From Streptomyces capitiformicae (lineage in GTDB: Bacteria > Actinomycetota > Actinomycetes > Streptomycetales > Streptomycetaceae), in assembly GCF_002214185.1 (NCBI RefSeq), contig NZ_CP022161.1:7695486-7759485 (forward strand): 64,000 nt of DNA, given 5' to 3'. Made by a program: the position numbers and the translations under genes. Within the stretch, counting starts at the first letter, position 1; each line of letters starts with the position of its first letter. Below the pieces are notes generated by a model, which saw nothing but the letters and a program-made list of their open reading frames with translations, was not told the DNA's origin and searched no databases. Shown here one piece after another: positions 51,582-59,005 of the stretch.

Positions 51582-52675
51582 CGACCGGAGATCCTGGAGC
51601 GGAGGCCGTGCTGCCGGTGCTGGTCGCCGCCCAGCACCGGGCCATGCCCTTCACCCGGCTCACCGACTGCGGCATGGATCCCGCCGACGCCCGACGGCTG
51701 CTCGCCGACACCACCGCCGGAATCCCTTGGCAGGATGCCGCCACGATGATCGCCGACGTACAACTGGAGCGCGCTCGGGTGTCGGAAGCCGCGGGCCACC
51801 GCACGACCGCCCGGCAGGCATACCGGTTCGCCTCCGGGGCCCTGATGTTCGCGCAGATGGCGTACCAGAGCGACACTGCGGAGAAGCGGGATTTGTACGC
51901 CCGGCACACCACCGCGACCGCCGCTCTCGCACCCGGCGTAGAGCGAGTGGAGATCACTCACCGCGGCGGCGTCCTCGGCGGATGGCTGTGCCTGCCGCCG
52001 ACCGGCGCCGCCCCGGCCACCGTCATCGTCTGGGGCGGGCTCAGCGGCTGGGGCGCCGCGTACTTGCCCGTCGCCGACGCCTACACCGCGCGCGGCCTGG
52101 CCTGCCTGCTAGCGGAAGGTCCCGGTCAGGGCGAGTCGCGGCTGCGGCACGGACTGTACGTCGACGAGCGCGTCACGGAGGGCTTCGCCCGCTTCGTCGA
52201 CCTGGTCGAGGCCGATCCCCGCCTCGGCGGCGCGATCGGGGTGCAGGGCATCAGCTTCGGCGGCCTGTTCGCCGCCCACCTGGCCGCCGCCGATCCGCGC
52301 GTCGGCGCGGTGGTGGTCAACGGCGCCCCGGCCGCGCCCACGGTCCCCGAATTCCGCACCGCCCGCGAGCAGATGGCCGCCGTGGTCGGCACCGACGACC
52401 CGGACCGGGTGACCGAGGTCATGGACGCCCTGCGCTTCGACCCGGACAAGCACCGCATCACCTGCCCGCTGCTCCTGCTGCACGGCGGCCAGGACCCCCT
52501 GGCCCGCTACGAGGACCAGGAGCCGTTCCTGCGCGCCGCCGACCCCGCCGCCGCGACCGTCCGCATCTGGCCCGACGGCGAACACACCCTCTACAACCAC
52601 GCGGCCGAACGCGACGCGCTCACCGGCGACTGGTTCACCGACCACCTCACCGGCCAGAGCACCCCGAAAGGTTAG
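51578..52675 (+). CDS. alpha/beta hydrolase, DHPON-hydrolase-like
   Basis: A 365-residue alpha/beta hydrolase with an all-helical N-terminal domain (residues 1-120), like the 2,6-dihydropseudooxynicotine hydrolase group that cuts C-C bonds. The nucleophile is Ser226 in GVQGISFGGLFAAH, with Asp in LLHGGQDPL and His in DGEHTLYNH. Its ATG overlaps the monooxygenase stop (ATGA), so the two proteins probably act in sequence. C-C cleavage of a hydroxylated aromatic ketone is the likely reaction, by family analogy only. Confidence 0.87.
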   Translation: MTTGDPGAEAVLPVLVAAQHRAMPFTRLTDCGMDPADARRLLADTTAGIPWQDAATMIADVQLERARVSEAAGHRTTARQAYRFASGALMFAQMAYQSDTAEKRDLYARHTTATAALAPGVERVEITHRGGVLGGWLCLPPTGAAPATVIVWGGLSGWGAAYLPVADAYTARGLACLLAEGPGQGESRLRHGLYVDERVTEGFARFVDLVEADPRLGGAIGVQGISFGGLFAAHLAAADPRVGAVVVNGAPAAPTVPEFRTAREQMAAVVGTDDPDRVTEVMDALRFDPDKHRITCPLLLLHGGQDPLARYEDQEPFLRAADPAAATVRIWPDGEHTLYNHAAERDALTGDWFTDHLTGQSTPKG

Positions 52676-52683
52676 GGCCACCA

Positions 52684-53030
52684 GTGGACTTCACCGTCGA
52701 GACCGCCACCGACGCGGTGGTGGAGAGCTTCCGGCAGACCAAGGACGAGCGGCTGCGGCAGATCATGGAGAGCCTGACCCGCCACCTCCACGCCTTCGTA
52801 CGGGACATCGAACCCACGATCCAGGAGTGGGAGGCCGCGATCGGTTTCCTCACCGCCGTCGGCCACACGTGCGACGAGACCCGCCAGGAGTTCGTCCTGC
52901 TCTCCGACATCCTGGGCGTCTCCATGCTCGTCGAGACTTTGAACGGGTCCGAGGAGGGAACCGAGAGCACCGTCCTCGGCCCCTTCCACATGACCGAGTC
53001 GCCCCGCCGCGAACTCGGCGACTCCATCTC
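52684..53030 (+). pseudogene. intradiol dioxygenase N-terminal fragment
   Basis: About 115 residues of the N-terminal helical domain of hydroxyquinol/catechol 1,2-dioxygenases: VVESFRQTKDERLRQIMESLTRHLHAFVRDIEPTIQEWEAAIGFLTAVGHTCDETRQEFVLLSDILGVSMLVETLN, then STVLGPFHMTESP. After RELGDSIS the family sequence stops, so the Tyr/His iron-binding domain is missing. The frame then runs on into unrelated DNA for about 2 kb. It starts with a GTG 8 bases after the hydrolase stop and was the third gene of that operon. Confidence 0.85.
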
Positions 53031-53315
53031 CTGCCCGCGTTCACCCCGGCCGCCGAGATCCCCACCACCCACGCGCTGCTCTCCGCGTCACTCGTCGCGA
53101 GCACCGCGCTCCAGGGCGGCGACCCGCACCTGGCGGCCGGTCATCACAGGCCTGTCCGGGTGCGACGCGGCATCGACCGGCTCACCACCTCGCTCGGCTA
53201 CGCGGAGGCCCTCGCCATCGGCGAGTCCCTCACCGCTTCCGTCGCCCAACTGCCGTACGAGGACGGCGACCTGTGGGCCTCCCTGCCCGCGGCTTCCGGC
53301 GGCAGCCCCGGCGCC
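53031..53315. other. unassigned fragment at a rearrangement junction
   Basis: Between the dioxygenase and aldehyde-dehydrogenase remnants one plus frame reads IPTTHALLSASLVASTALQGG and GIDRLTTSLGYAEALAIGES, which has coding-like composition but matches no family I know. It may be the end of another truncated gene. Both borders look like deletion or recombination joints. Confidence 0.35.
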
Positions 53316-53447
53316 CCGGGTCACGGGCTTGCCCGTGTCGCCGACCTCCGCGGCCACGAACTCCTCGAAGCGCTGCTCGATCAGGTCGGCCGCCCGGCGC
53401 AGCAGCGCGGTGCGTTCCCGTACCGGGGGTGTGGGCCCAGCCGGGCC
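53316..53447 (-). pseudogene. aldehyde dehydrogenase N-terminal fragment
   Basis: About 44 residues: PPVRERTALLRRAADLIEQRFEEFVAAEVGDTGKPVTR, the helix and strand near the start of aldehyde dehydrogenases (the E-x-GK region that precedes the NAD site). The catalytic domain is absent. In a kynurenine cluster the natural gene would be a 2-aminomuconate-semialdehyde dehydrogenase. It is fused upstream, on the same strand, to the permease fragment. Confidence 0.75.
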
Positions 53448-53456
53448 ACGGCCGCG

Positions 53457-53659
53457 GGAGAGGATCACGGCAGGGCCTGCTGTGCCGATGGCCGAACCGG
53501 ACCCCGGGAAGAGGCCGGTGCCCAGCGCGCAGCCGAGGCCGATCATGGTGGTCTGGCGGTGGGTGAGCGAACGTACGAGCTCGCCCGGGGCTTTCCGTCC
53601 CCGCCTGCGGCGGCTGGCGGCCCCGGCGGGAGGGGTGTCGCGTTGCCGGTCTGGGTCAT
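53457..53659 (-). pseudogene. amino-acid permease N-terminal fragment
   Basis: The first 60 or so residues of an AAT-family amino-acid permease: MTQTGNATPLPP..., then (in another frame) LVRSLTHRQTTMIGLGCALG with TGLFPGSGSAIGTAGPAVIL, the typical first helix. The ATG overlaps the kynureninase stop by four bases. A frameshift near 53590 and the break after GPAVILS, where aldehyde dehydrogenase sequence begins, show it is dead. It may once have taken up tryptophan or kynurenine. Confidence 0.8.
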
Positions 53660-54945
53660 CTCTCTTCCGGTACGCAGTGGGCCAGCGCGTCGGCGGCTCG
53701 CCAGCAGTCGTGGAAGGTGGAGTAGAGGGGCACCGGCGCCAGCCGGATGATGTCCGGCTCGCGGGCGTCGGCGACGACTCCGTGCTCGTGGCGGAGCCTG
53801 CGGGCAAGGGCGGCCGCGCTCGTACGGCCGACGCGCAGCGACAGTTGGGCGCCTCGGCGTTGCGGGTCCCTGGGGGTGATCACCGTCAGCGGACGGGTGG
53901 GGGTGATCGCGTCGAGAAGCCCCTCCAGGTACCCGGTCAGCTTCTCGCTGCGCCCCCGCAGCTCCGCCATGCCGACGGCGTCGAACAGTTCCAGCGAGGT
54001 GCGTACCGGGCCCATGGCGAGAATCGGCGGATTGGAGATCGCCCATGCGTCGGCGGTGGCCGGCGGCTGGGAGACCGGTTCCATCCGGAACCGGGTGGCG
54101 GCGTCAGTGCTCCACCACCCTTCCAGGCGCTGCAGACCCCGGTCGGTGACGTGCCGCTGGTGGATGAACACCCCGGACAGCGCGCCGGGGCCGGAGTTGA
54201 GGTACTTGTAGGAGCACCAGGCGGCGAAGTCGACGTCCCAGTCGTGCAGATGGAGCGGGACGTTGCCCGCCGCATGGGCAAGGTCCCAGCCGACCGTCGT
54301 GCCCGCGGCATGGCCGGCCGCGGTGATGGCGGGGATGTCCATCAGCTCGCCAGTGAGGTAGTTGACGCCGCCCAGCAGCATCAGGGCCACTGTGTGTCCC
54401 TGCCGGTCGAGGAAGTCGACGACGTCCTGCGTGCTCAGGCAGTCCTCCCCGGGACGCGGACGCAGCCTGATGACCGCCTGGTCCGGATCGAGGCCCCGGA
54501 AGCGCACGTGGCTGCGCACCGCGTAACTGTCGGAGGGGAAGGCGCTGTCCTCGATCACGATCTGTGTCCGCTCCCCCTGGGGGCGGTAGAACGAGACCAT
54601 CAGCAGATGCAGGTTCACCGTCAGGGAGTTCATGACGACGGTCTCTTCGGGCAGCGCCCCGACCAGGCGCGCGGCCGGTTCGGTCAGCAGGCGGTGATAG
54701 CCGAACCACGGGCGTACGGCGTCGTGGTGGCCTTCGACGCCGAAGCGGCTCCAGTCGGACAGGTCCTCCGTCAGTTCCACGAGGGTGGCCTTGGGCTGCA
54801 GGCCGAGGGAGTTGCCCGCGAGGTACGCGGTCTCGGTGTATCTGCCGCCGTCGGCCGGCGGTATGCGGAACAGCTCGCGGCGCCCCGGCAGGGCTTCGTC
54901 GAGCTGGTGGGCCTCGGCTTCGGAGGCGGTGGATCGCGCGAGCAA
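53656..54945 (-). CDS. kynU: kynureninase
   Basis: A 429-residue fold-type I PLP enzyme that hydrolyses kynurenine to anthranilate (or 3-hydroxykynurenine to 3-hydroxyanthranilate) and alanine. YLAGNSLGLQP opens the family pattern, MNSLTVNLHLLMVSFY binds the phosphate side, VGWDLAHAAGNVPL has the cofactor Asp221, and CSYKYLNSGPGALSGVF holds the PLP lysine Lys247. Full length. The TTG start at 54945 has AGAAGGG eight bases upstream. It stands between destroyed neighbours, so it may be a survivor of the pathway. Confidence 0.93.
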   Translation of the reverse strand: MLARSTASEAEAHQLDEALPGRRELFRIPPADGGRYTETAYLAGNSLGLQPKATLVELTEDLSDWSRFGVEGHHDAVRPWFGYHRLLTEPAARLVGALPEETVVMNSLTVNLHLLMVSFYRPQGERTQIVIEDSAFPSDSYAVRSHVRFRGLDPDQAVIRLRPRPGEDCLSTQDVVDFLDRQGHTVALMLLGGVNYLTGELMDIPAITAAGHAAGTTVGWDLAHAAGNVPLHLHDWDVDFAAWCSYKYLNSGPGALSGVFIHQRHVTDRGLQRLEGWWSTDAATRFRMEPVSQPPATADAWAISNPPILAMGPVRTSLELFDAVGMAELRGRSEKLTGYLEGLLDAITPTRPLTVITPRDPQRRGAQLSLRVGRTSAAALARRLRHEHGVVADAREPDIIRLAPVPLYSTFHDCWRAADALAHCVPEER

Positions 54946-55021
54946 GGCAATACCCTTCTGGGAAATGGAGCCGGATGACCGGAGGCGGGTCGAAGGAGGC
55001 GCCGAAGCGGCGCGCGTGGGC

Positions 55022-55057
55022 CCGGAAGGTGGTCATGAGCCGGAAGGTGGTCATGAG
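55022..55057. repeat. 18-bp tandem duplication
   Basis: CCGGAAGGTGGTCATGAG occurs twice in direct tandem (55022-55039 and 55040-55057), upstream of the kynureninase gene. It is probably recent slippage, like the 7-bp duplication in the amidohydrolase gene. Confidence 0.95.
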
Positions 55058-55199
55058 CGGGCTGGTCGCTCTGGTGGCTGGGAGTGAAGTGGTCAGCGCC
55101 GCGCCGTGGCCGGACCCATCAGACGGAGGGTCTCGGCATGAACTCGGGCGGAGGGCACGGCGAGTTCCACGGGAGAGTCGAAGTGGTTGCGCCCGGACT

Positions 55200-55505
55200 G
55201 CCGGTCAGGAATCCCGCCGTCATCCCGTGCGGGTGCGGTATGTCGAGTCCGGCGTCGAAGGCCTGGATGAGGGAGCTCTGTGCGGCGCTCCCGCCGGCCA
55301 GCACCAGCGGTTCCCGGTCCACGCCCTCGAAGCGCAGCCCCGGCGCGGACCACCCCGTGAGGAACGGCCTGATGCGGTGGTAGAAGACGTAGTGATCGCA
55401 CCAGCGCTCGACGTCGAGGAAAGCGTCGGTCACCTTGTCGACGACATCACGGATACCGAGCAGCGCCTCGGTGAGACCGGCCTGGTCCGGGCCGGGCCGC
55501 ACAGC
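55200..55505 (-). pseudogene. indoleamine 2,3-dioxygenase-like fragment
   Basis: About 100 residues resembling the C-terminal heme domain of indoleamine 2,3-dioxygenase-like proteins: FLDVERWCDHYVFYHRIRPFLTGW, then PGLRFEGVDREPLVLAGGSAAQSSLIQAFDAGLDIPH with the GGSAAQSS signature. The N-terminal half is replaced by DUF418 sequence upstream, and the end diverges after TAGFLTG. An enzyme of this type would start tryptophan breakdown, in keeping with kynureninase next to it. Confidence 0.7.
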
Positions 55506-55512
55506 GGGACTC

Positions 55513-55701
55513 CATCGCCATCACGGTGCCCAGCACCAGCAGGACCACGGCGCGGATCGCGATCCGGGCCTTCGCCTGCCGGCCCGCCAGGCCCGTCTTC
55601 GGCTCGCGGCGGCCGGCGAGCAGCATCAGCGAGAACCCGGCGAGAGTGGCGAACAGGACCGACGAGTGGCCATCCGCTATGTAGCGGATGGCGGCCACCA
55701 T
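55513..55701 (-). pseudogene. DUF418-type membrane protein fragment
   Basis: About 63 residues, IRYIADGHSSVLFATLAGFS then LAGRQAKARIAIRAVVLLVLGTVMAM, are like the second and third helices of DUF418/acyltransferase-3-related membrane proteins. Both ends are cut: FAD-oxidoreductase sequence precedes it in the same frame and dioxygenase sequence follows. No function is expected. Confidence 0.6.
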
Positions 55702-55794
55702 GGTGGCCAGGCTCGCCAACGGTAGGACAAGCTCACCCGCGGGCGAATACTGCAACTCTCGAATACCGACACTTCGCCAGTGGGGGTCGATGCC

Positions 55795-56255
55795 GTCGGC
55801 CGGCATCTTGCGCAGGGCGGCGACGCACCAGAACGTCACGTCCCTGGCGAGGGCGAAGAAACGCTCGACACGGGCGCGGTTGCCGGGGAAGGCGTCCTCC
55901 AGGGCGTCCACGGCGCCGGCCCAGTCGGCGGGCAGGATCACATCGTGCCGACCGGGTACCACGGCGCGGTGCAGGTCATGCTCCTGGACGAACTCCAGCG
56001 AATCGGCGACGCCCAGCATCTCGAACAGCACGCGCAGCGTGTACTGCTGGTCCCCCATGCCGACTCGGACAACTGGTGCAACGCCGTCTCGAGCTCGAAG
56101 CGGCCGCGTTGGAAGGAGGTGGCTCAGCCCCCGGGGACCTTGTGGCACTCCACCAAGAGGGTGCGCAGTCCCGCGCGTTGGAGGGTGGCGACGGCGGTCA
56201 GTCCGGCGTTGCCCGCGCCGATGACCACCGCGTCGAAGTCCGTCGTCGCGGTCAG
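55795..56255 (-). pseudogene. phytoene-desaturase-like FAD oxidoreductase remnant
   Basis: The start reads DFDAVVIGAGNAGLTAVATLQRAGLRTLLVE, a CrtI-like FAD-binding block. The next motif, expected as VPGGCATSF, has TGA in place of the Cys codon (near 56127), then ATSFQRGRFELETALHQLS. A later frame continues YTLRVLFEMLGVADSLEFVQEHDLHRAVVPG to ALRKMP, after which DUF418 sequence begins. The apparent start is CTG, overlapping the preceding stop as CTGA where ATGA would be normal. At least three lesions. Confidence 0.8.
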
Positions 56256-56644
56256 TGTTCGGCAGCCTCTCGGGCGATCTGCTCGAACTGGGCGCCCATG
56301 GCCTCGGAAAGTGCCTGGGCGGCGGAGAGCGGGCGCACCATCACCGTGAACTCGTCGATCTTCCCGTTGTCGTCGAAGTGCAGGAAGTCGCAGCCCTGGA
56401 GCTTCTTGCCGGCGACGGCGGCGGTGAAGACGAAGGCGTGGTCGCGGCCATCGGGGTTGGCGATCTCACGGATGTAGGTGAAGTCCTCGAAGACCCGGCA
56501 CACGCCGCGCAGGATCGCGGCGGTGATGGCCTTGCCCGGGTACGGCTTGAAGGCGACGGGGCTGGTGAAGACGACGTCGTCGGCCAGCAGAGCGGCCACG
56601 GCCTCCAAGTCGCCGCTCTCGACTGCTTTGCGGAAGGGATGCAT
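56252..56644 (-). CDS. SnoaL-like/NTF2-fold protein
   Basis: A 130-residue NTF2-fold protein: MHPFRKAVESGDLEAVAALLADDVVFTSPVAFKPYPGKAITAAILRGV begins like SnoaL-like ring-opening or isomerase proteins, and FLHFDDNGKIDEFTVMVRPLSAAQAL ends it. It may be a small isomerase, hydratase or binding protein. GAGGTGGG precedes the ATG. It is divergent from a PadR repressor, with a dyad at the shared promoter, and the broken oxidoreductase gene follows it directly. Confidence 0.83.
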   Translation of the reverse strand: MHPFRKAVESGDLEAVAALLADDVVFTSPVAFKPYPGKAITAAILRGVCRVFEDFTYIREIANPDGRDHAFVFTAAVAGKKLQGCDFLHFDDNGKIDEFTVMVRPLSAAQALSEAMGAQFEQIAREAAEH

Positions 56645-56658
56645 GAGCCCACCTCTTA

Positions 56659-56676
56659 TACTCAAAAACTTGAATA
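56659..56676. promoter_or_regulatory. PadR operator candidate
   Basis: TACTCAA-AAAC-TTGAATA (56659-56676) is an almost perfect dyad 15 bases upstream of the SnoaL-like start, in the AT-richest part of the gap. A second TTGAGT lies near 56746, on the PadR side. PadR proteins often bind dyads at divergent promoters. Confidence 0.55.
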
Positions 56677-56777
56677 GGTGTATGAGAGATTAGAGAGCCC
56701 GTCAGGGCTTGTCTACAAGGAAAGGGCGACCAATCAATCACTTCGTTGAGTAATCACAATGGTGCTAGCGTGTGTCC

Positions 56778-57353
56778 ATGGCTTTGCGGAACGCGTTGAT
56801 GGCCGCGCTGTTGGAGGGCGAGGCGTCCGGGTACGACCTCGCGAAAGCGTTCGACGCGACGGTCGCCAACTTCTGGATGTCGACGCCCCAGCAGCTCTAC
56901 CGGGAGCTGGAGCGCATGGAGGCCGAAGGACTCGTCACGGCCCGCGTCGTCGAGCAGGAGCGACGCCCCAACAAGCGACTGTTCTCCTTGACGGAGGCCG
57001 GGCGGAAGGCCGTCCGCGCCTACACCGCCGAGCCCTTGGGCAAACCGGCGGTCATCCGGGACGAGCTGCTGGTCAAGGTGCAGTGCCTGGACGCGGGCGA
57101 CATGGAAGCGGTCCGGACCGCCATCGCCGAGCGCATGGAGTGGGCCACCGCCAAGCTGGCCCGCTACGAGCGGCTCCGGCAACGTCTGCTCGACGGGCGC
57201 TCTGAGGACGCGTACTTCGCCGAGGCCGAGCGTATCGGCCCGTATCTCACGCTGTTGCGCGGGATGTCGTTCGAGCGGGAGAACCTCCAGTGGGGGGACA
57301 TGGCACTGCGCAGGCTCGAACAGCGCACGGCCGCGCTCCGGGCCGAGAGCTGA
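56778..57353 (+). CDS. PadR-family transcriptional regulator
   Basis: A 191-residue PadR (AcrR-like s1 type) regulator with winged helix (LMAALLEGEASGYDLAKAFDATVANFWMSTPQQLYRELERMEAEGLVTARVVEQERRPNKRLFSLTEAG) and a C-terminal Vir-like helical dimerisation domain. ATG at 56778 was chosen over GTG at 56772 because TAGCGT (56766-56771) ends six bases before it, as in leaderless genes. It is divergent from the SnoaL-like gene and probably controls it and itself. PadR ligands are often phenolic acids. Confidence 0.9.
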   Translation: MALRNALMAALLEGEASGYDLAKAFDATVANFWMSTPQQLYRELERMEAEGLVTARVVEQERRPNKRLFSLTEAGRKAVRAYTAEPLGKPAVIRDELLVKVQCLDAGDMEAVRTAIAERMEWATAKLARYERLRQRLLDGRSEDAYFAEAERIGPYLTLLRGMSFERENLQWGDMALRRLEQRTAALRAES

Positions 57354-57722
57354 CCTGCGCCAATCCCACCTGCACGATTAGTCAAAAGTGAGGGGCTGCA
57401 CGCTCGTGATCAGCCCGGCCCTGAGCGGTCGTCGGTCTACGTCCGAGCGAGGACCGGCTGTGGCTCCTCGTCGGCGGGATTGCGATGCAGCCCCTTGCGG
57501 TCGTAGAGCCGGGTCAACCGACGCCGAAGAGGCGCGCGACCACGAGCCTCACGCCCAGCATCACCCGGCCTCGGGTCAGTCCGGCGTAGCCCTGGACGTC
57601 GTAGTAGAGGATGGAGCAGACAATGCCGGTGATCTGACGCCGGGGCTCGAACTCGCAGCGGGCGCGGAAGAAGGAAGAGAGTTCAGCACGAGGAGCCGTC
57701 GGCGTCGTCACAAGCCAGAGCG
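57354..57722 (-). other. gene-poor stretch with an unidentified 70-residue frame
   Basis: A minus-strand frame at 57514-57726 reads ARCEFEPRRQITGIVCSILYYDVQ and ends GRVMLGVRLVVARLFGVG. It has coding-like composition but no ribosome binding site and no family I recognise; it may be the C-terminal remnant of a larger protein. Otherwise nothing is seen. Confidence 0.4.
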
Positions 57723-58529
57723 TCACACCGTCGGGGAGGCGTCCCCAGCGGACGCGGCCACCGGAAGCAGCGCCGGCCGCTTGGCCTGGCGGCCGTCACC
57801 GGAGGAGCGGCCACGCAGGCGGCGGCCGATCCAGGGGCCGAGGAAGGTGCCGACCCAGCGCAGTTCGGCACCCACGGCCCTCCAGGCAGAGATGTCCGTC
57901 CCCGCGGCCGGAAGGGGAAGGGCCCACTTGTCGTCGCTGCCTGGCAGACCGAGCGCCTGGGCCACAGCAGCCGCGATGCGCGTGTGTCCCAACGGGCCGG
58001 CGTGCAGCCGGTCAGCACTCCACAACCGCGGATCGGTCGCCGCCGCGTGCGCGGCCGTCTCCGCCACCACCACGCCGTGGCGGTCGGCGGCCTCCCGGAT
58101 GCGCGCGTTGAGAGCGAGTACACGGTGACCGATCGGGCGGGCCAACGGCGTCATACGTCCGACGTCGGGAAACATGAGGGTCGCGACGGTGGCGCCCTGC
58201 GCGGTGAGGGCGGCGAACATCGCCTCGACATGGCCGGCCACCTCGTCGAGGTCGCACCTCGGACGCAACACGTCATTGACCCCAGCCACCACGGTGGCGA
58301 GGTCGGGCCGCATCGCGAGAGCCGGACCGAGCTGCTCGGCGCGCACCTGACCGGCCTTACGGCCGCGCACCGCGAGGTTGGCGTAGAGCAGGCCGGGACT
58401 GTGGCGAGCGACCTGCTCGGCGAGCCGGTCCGCCCAGCCCCGAAGACCACGGACATCGTCGCCGTCCCCGAGCCCCTCTGTGTGACTGTCCCCCAGGGCG
58501 ACATAGCGCAGATACCCACTGCTCGGCAC
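57723..58529 (-). CDS. SGNH/GDSL-type esterase
   Basis: A 268-residue SGNH hydrolase. Block I is YVALGDSHTEGLGDGDD (nucleophile Ser), block II Gly is in ANLAVRGRKAGQVRAEQL, block III is VAGVNDVLRP (Asn), and block V is DRLHAGPLGHTRIA (Asp, His). There is no signal peptide; the substrate is an unknown ester. The C-terminal 60 residues are basic and may bind a surface. The GTG at 58529 was chosen as the first start close to the domain; AGAGG lies 13 bases away. Confidence 0.85.
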   Translation of the reverse strand: MPSSGYLRYVALGDSHTEGLGDGDDVRGLRGWADRLAEQVARHSPGLLYANLAVRGRKAGQVRAEQLGPALAMRPDLATVVAGVNDVLRPRCDLDEVAGHVEAMFAALTAQGATVATLMFPDVGRMTPLARPIGHRVLALNARIREAADRHGVVVAETAAHAAATDPRLWSADRLHAGPLGHTRIAAAVAQALGLPGSDDKWALPLPAAGTDISAWRAVGAELRWVGTFLGPWIGRRLRGRSSGDGRQAKRPALLPVAASAGDASPTV

Positions 58530-59005
58530 GGGGACTGACCGCCTCTCGTCAACGCTGTTGGTGGAAGTGGCACACGGCCACTGCCGGACAACTAAGCACC
58601 TAATCGCATTATTGAATATGACGATAGCTACGGGCTCACCTTCCTGCAAAGTGACGCCGCTCTGGGAGGAGCCGAGGCCGTCGAGGACGGTCCACCGCCC
58701 CGGTCCACCGCCCAGTCGGGTGTCGGCCGTCTCACGGGCGTGAGAACCCCGTGGCGGTAATACGCCCCGTACTGGCTCGCCCCGTGCCACGGGGACTGTC
58801 GGGCGAGTTTCGAACGTTCCGAGCGCAAGTCAGTGATCATGCACCCGTGTATGCGCAGCGAACGGGAGGTCAGCAAGCCGCGGTCTTCGGAGCGTGCAAC
58901 GATTCGCATGTGCCCCCAGCAGCGGTGCCCGTGTTCTGCCGTCTCGCTTCCGGACCACTCACTTCTCCCGACCCGGTACCTGAGGAGTGGCCGGCCCCTG
59001 AGCGA
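58530..59005. other. 476-base gap without genes
   Basis: The AT-rich part around 58590-58635 (ATTATTGAATATGACGATA) is the likely promoter region of the SGNH gene. CTCAC-GGGC-GTGAG lies at 58731-58744 and CCCGTGCCACGGGG near 58781-58794, both short hairpins. The remaining open frames have no start signals or family resemblance. Confidence 0.5.

Noticed and set aside
51727..54978. A 1083-residue open frame on the plus strand
   Set aside because: It is the third-phase shadow of the hydrolase gene joined to the dioxygenase remnant and the antisense of kynureninase. Only the 52684-53030 part has family resemblance; the rest is Arg/Ala/Gly-rich noise common in high-GC DNA.
56127..56130. TGA as selenocysteine in place of the Cys of VPGGCATSF
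   Set aside because: Although Cys is the residue replaced, the gene has a further frame break and is truncated into another gene, so a nonsense mutation is simpler.
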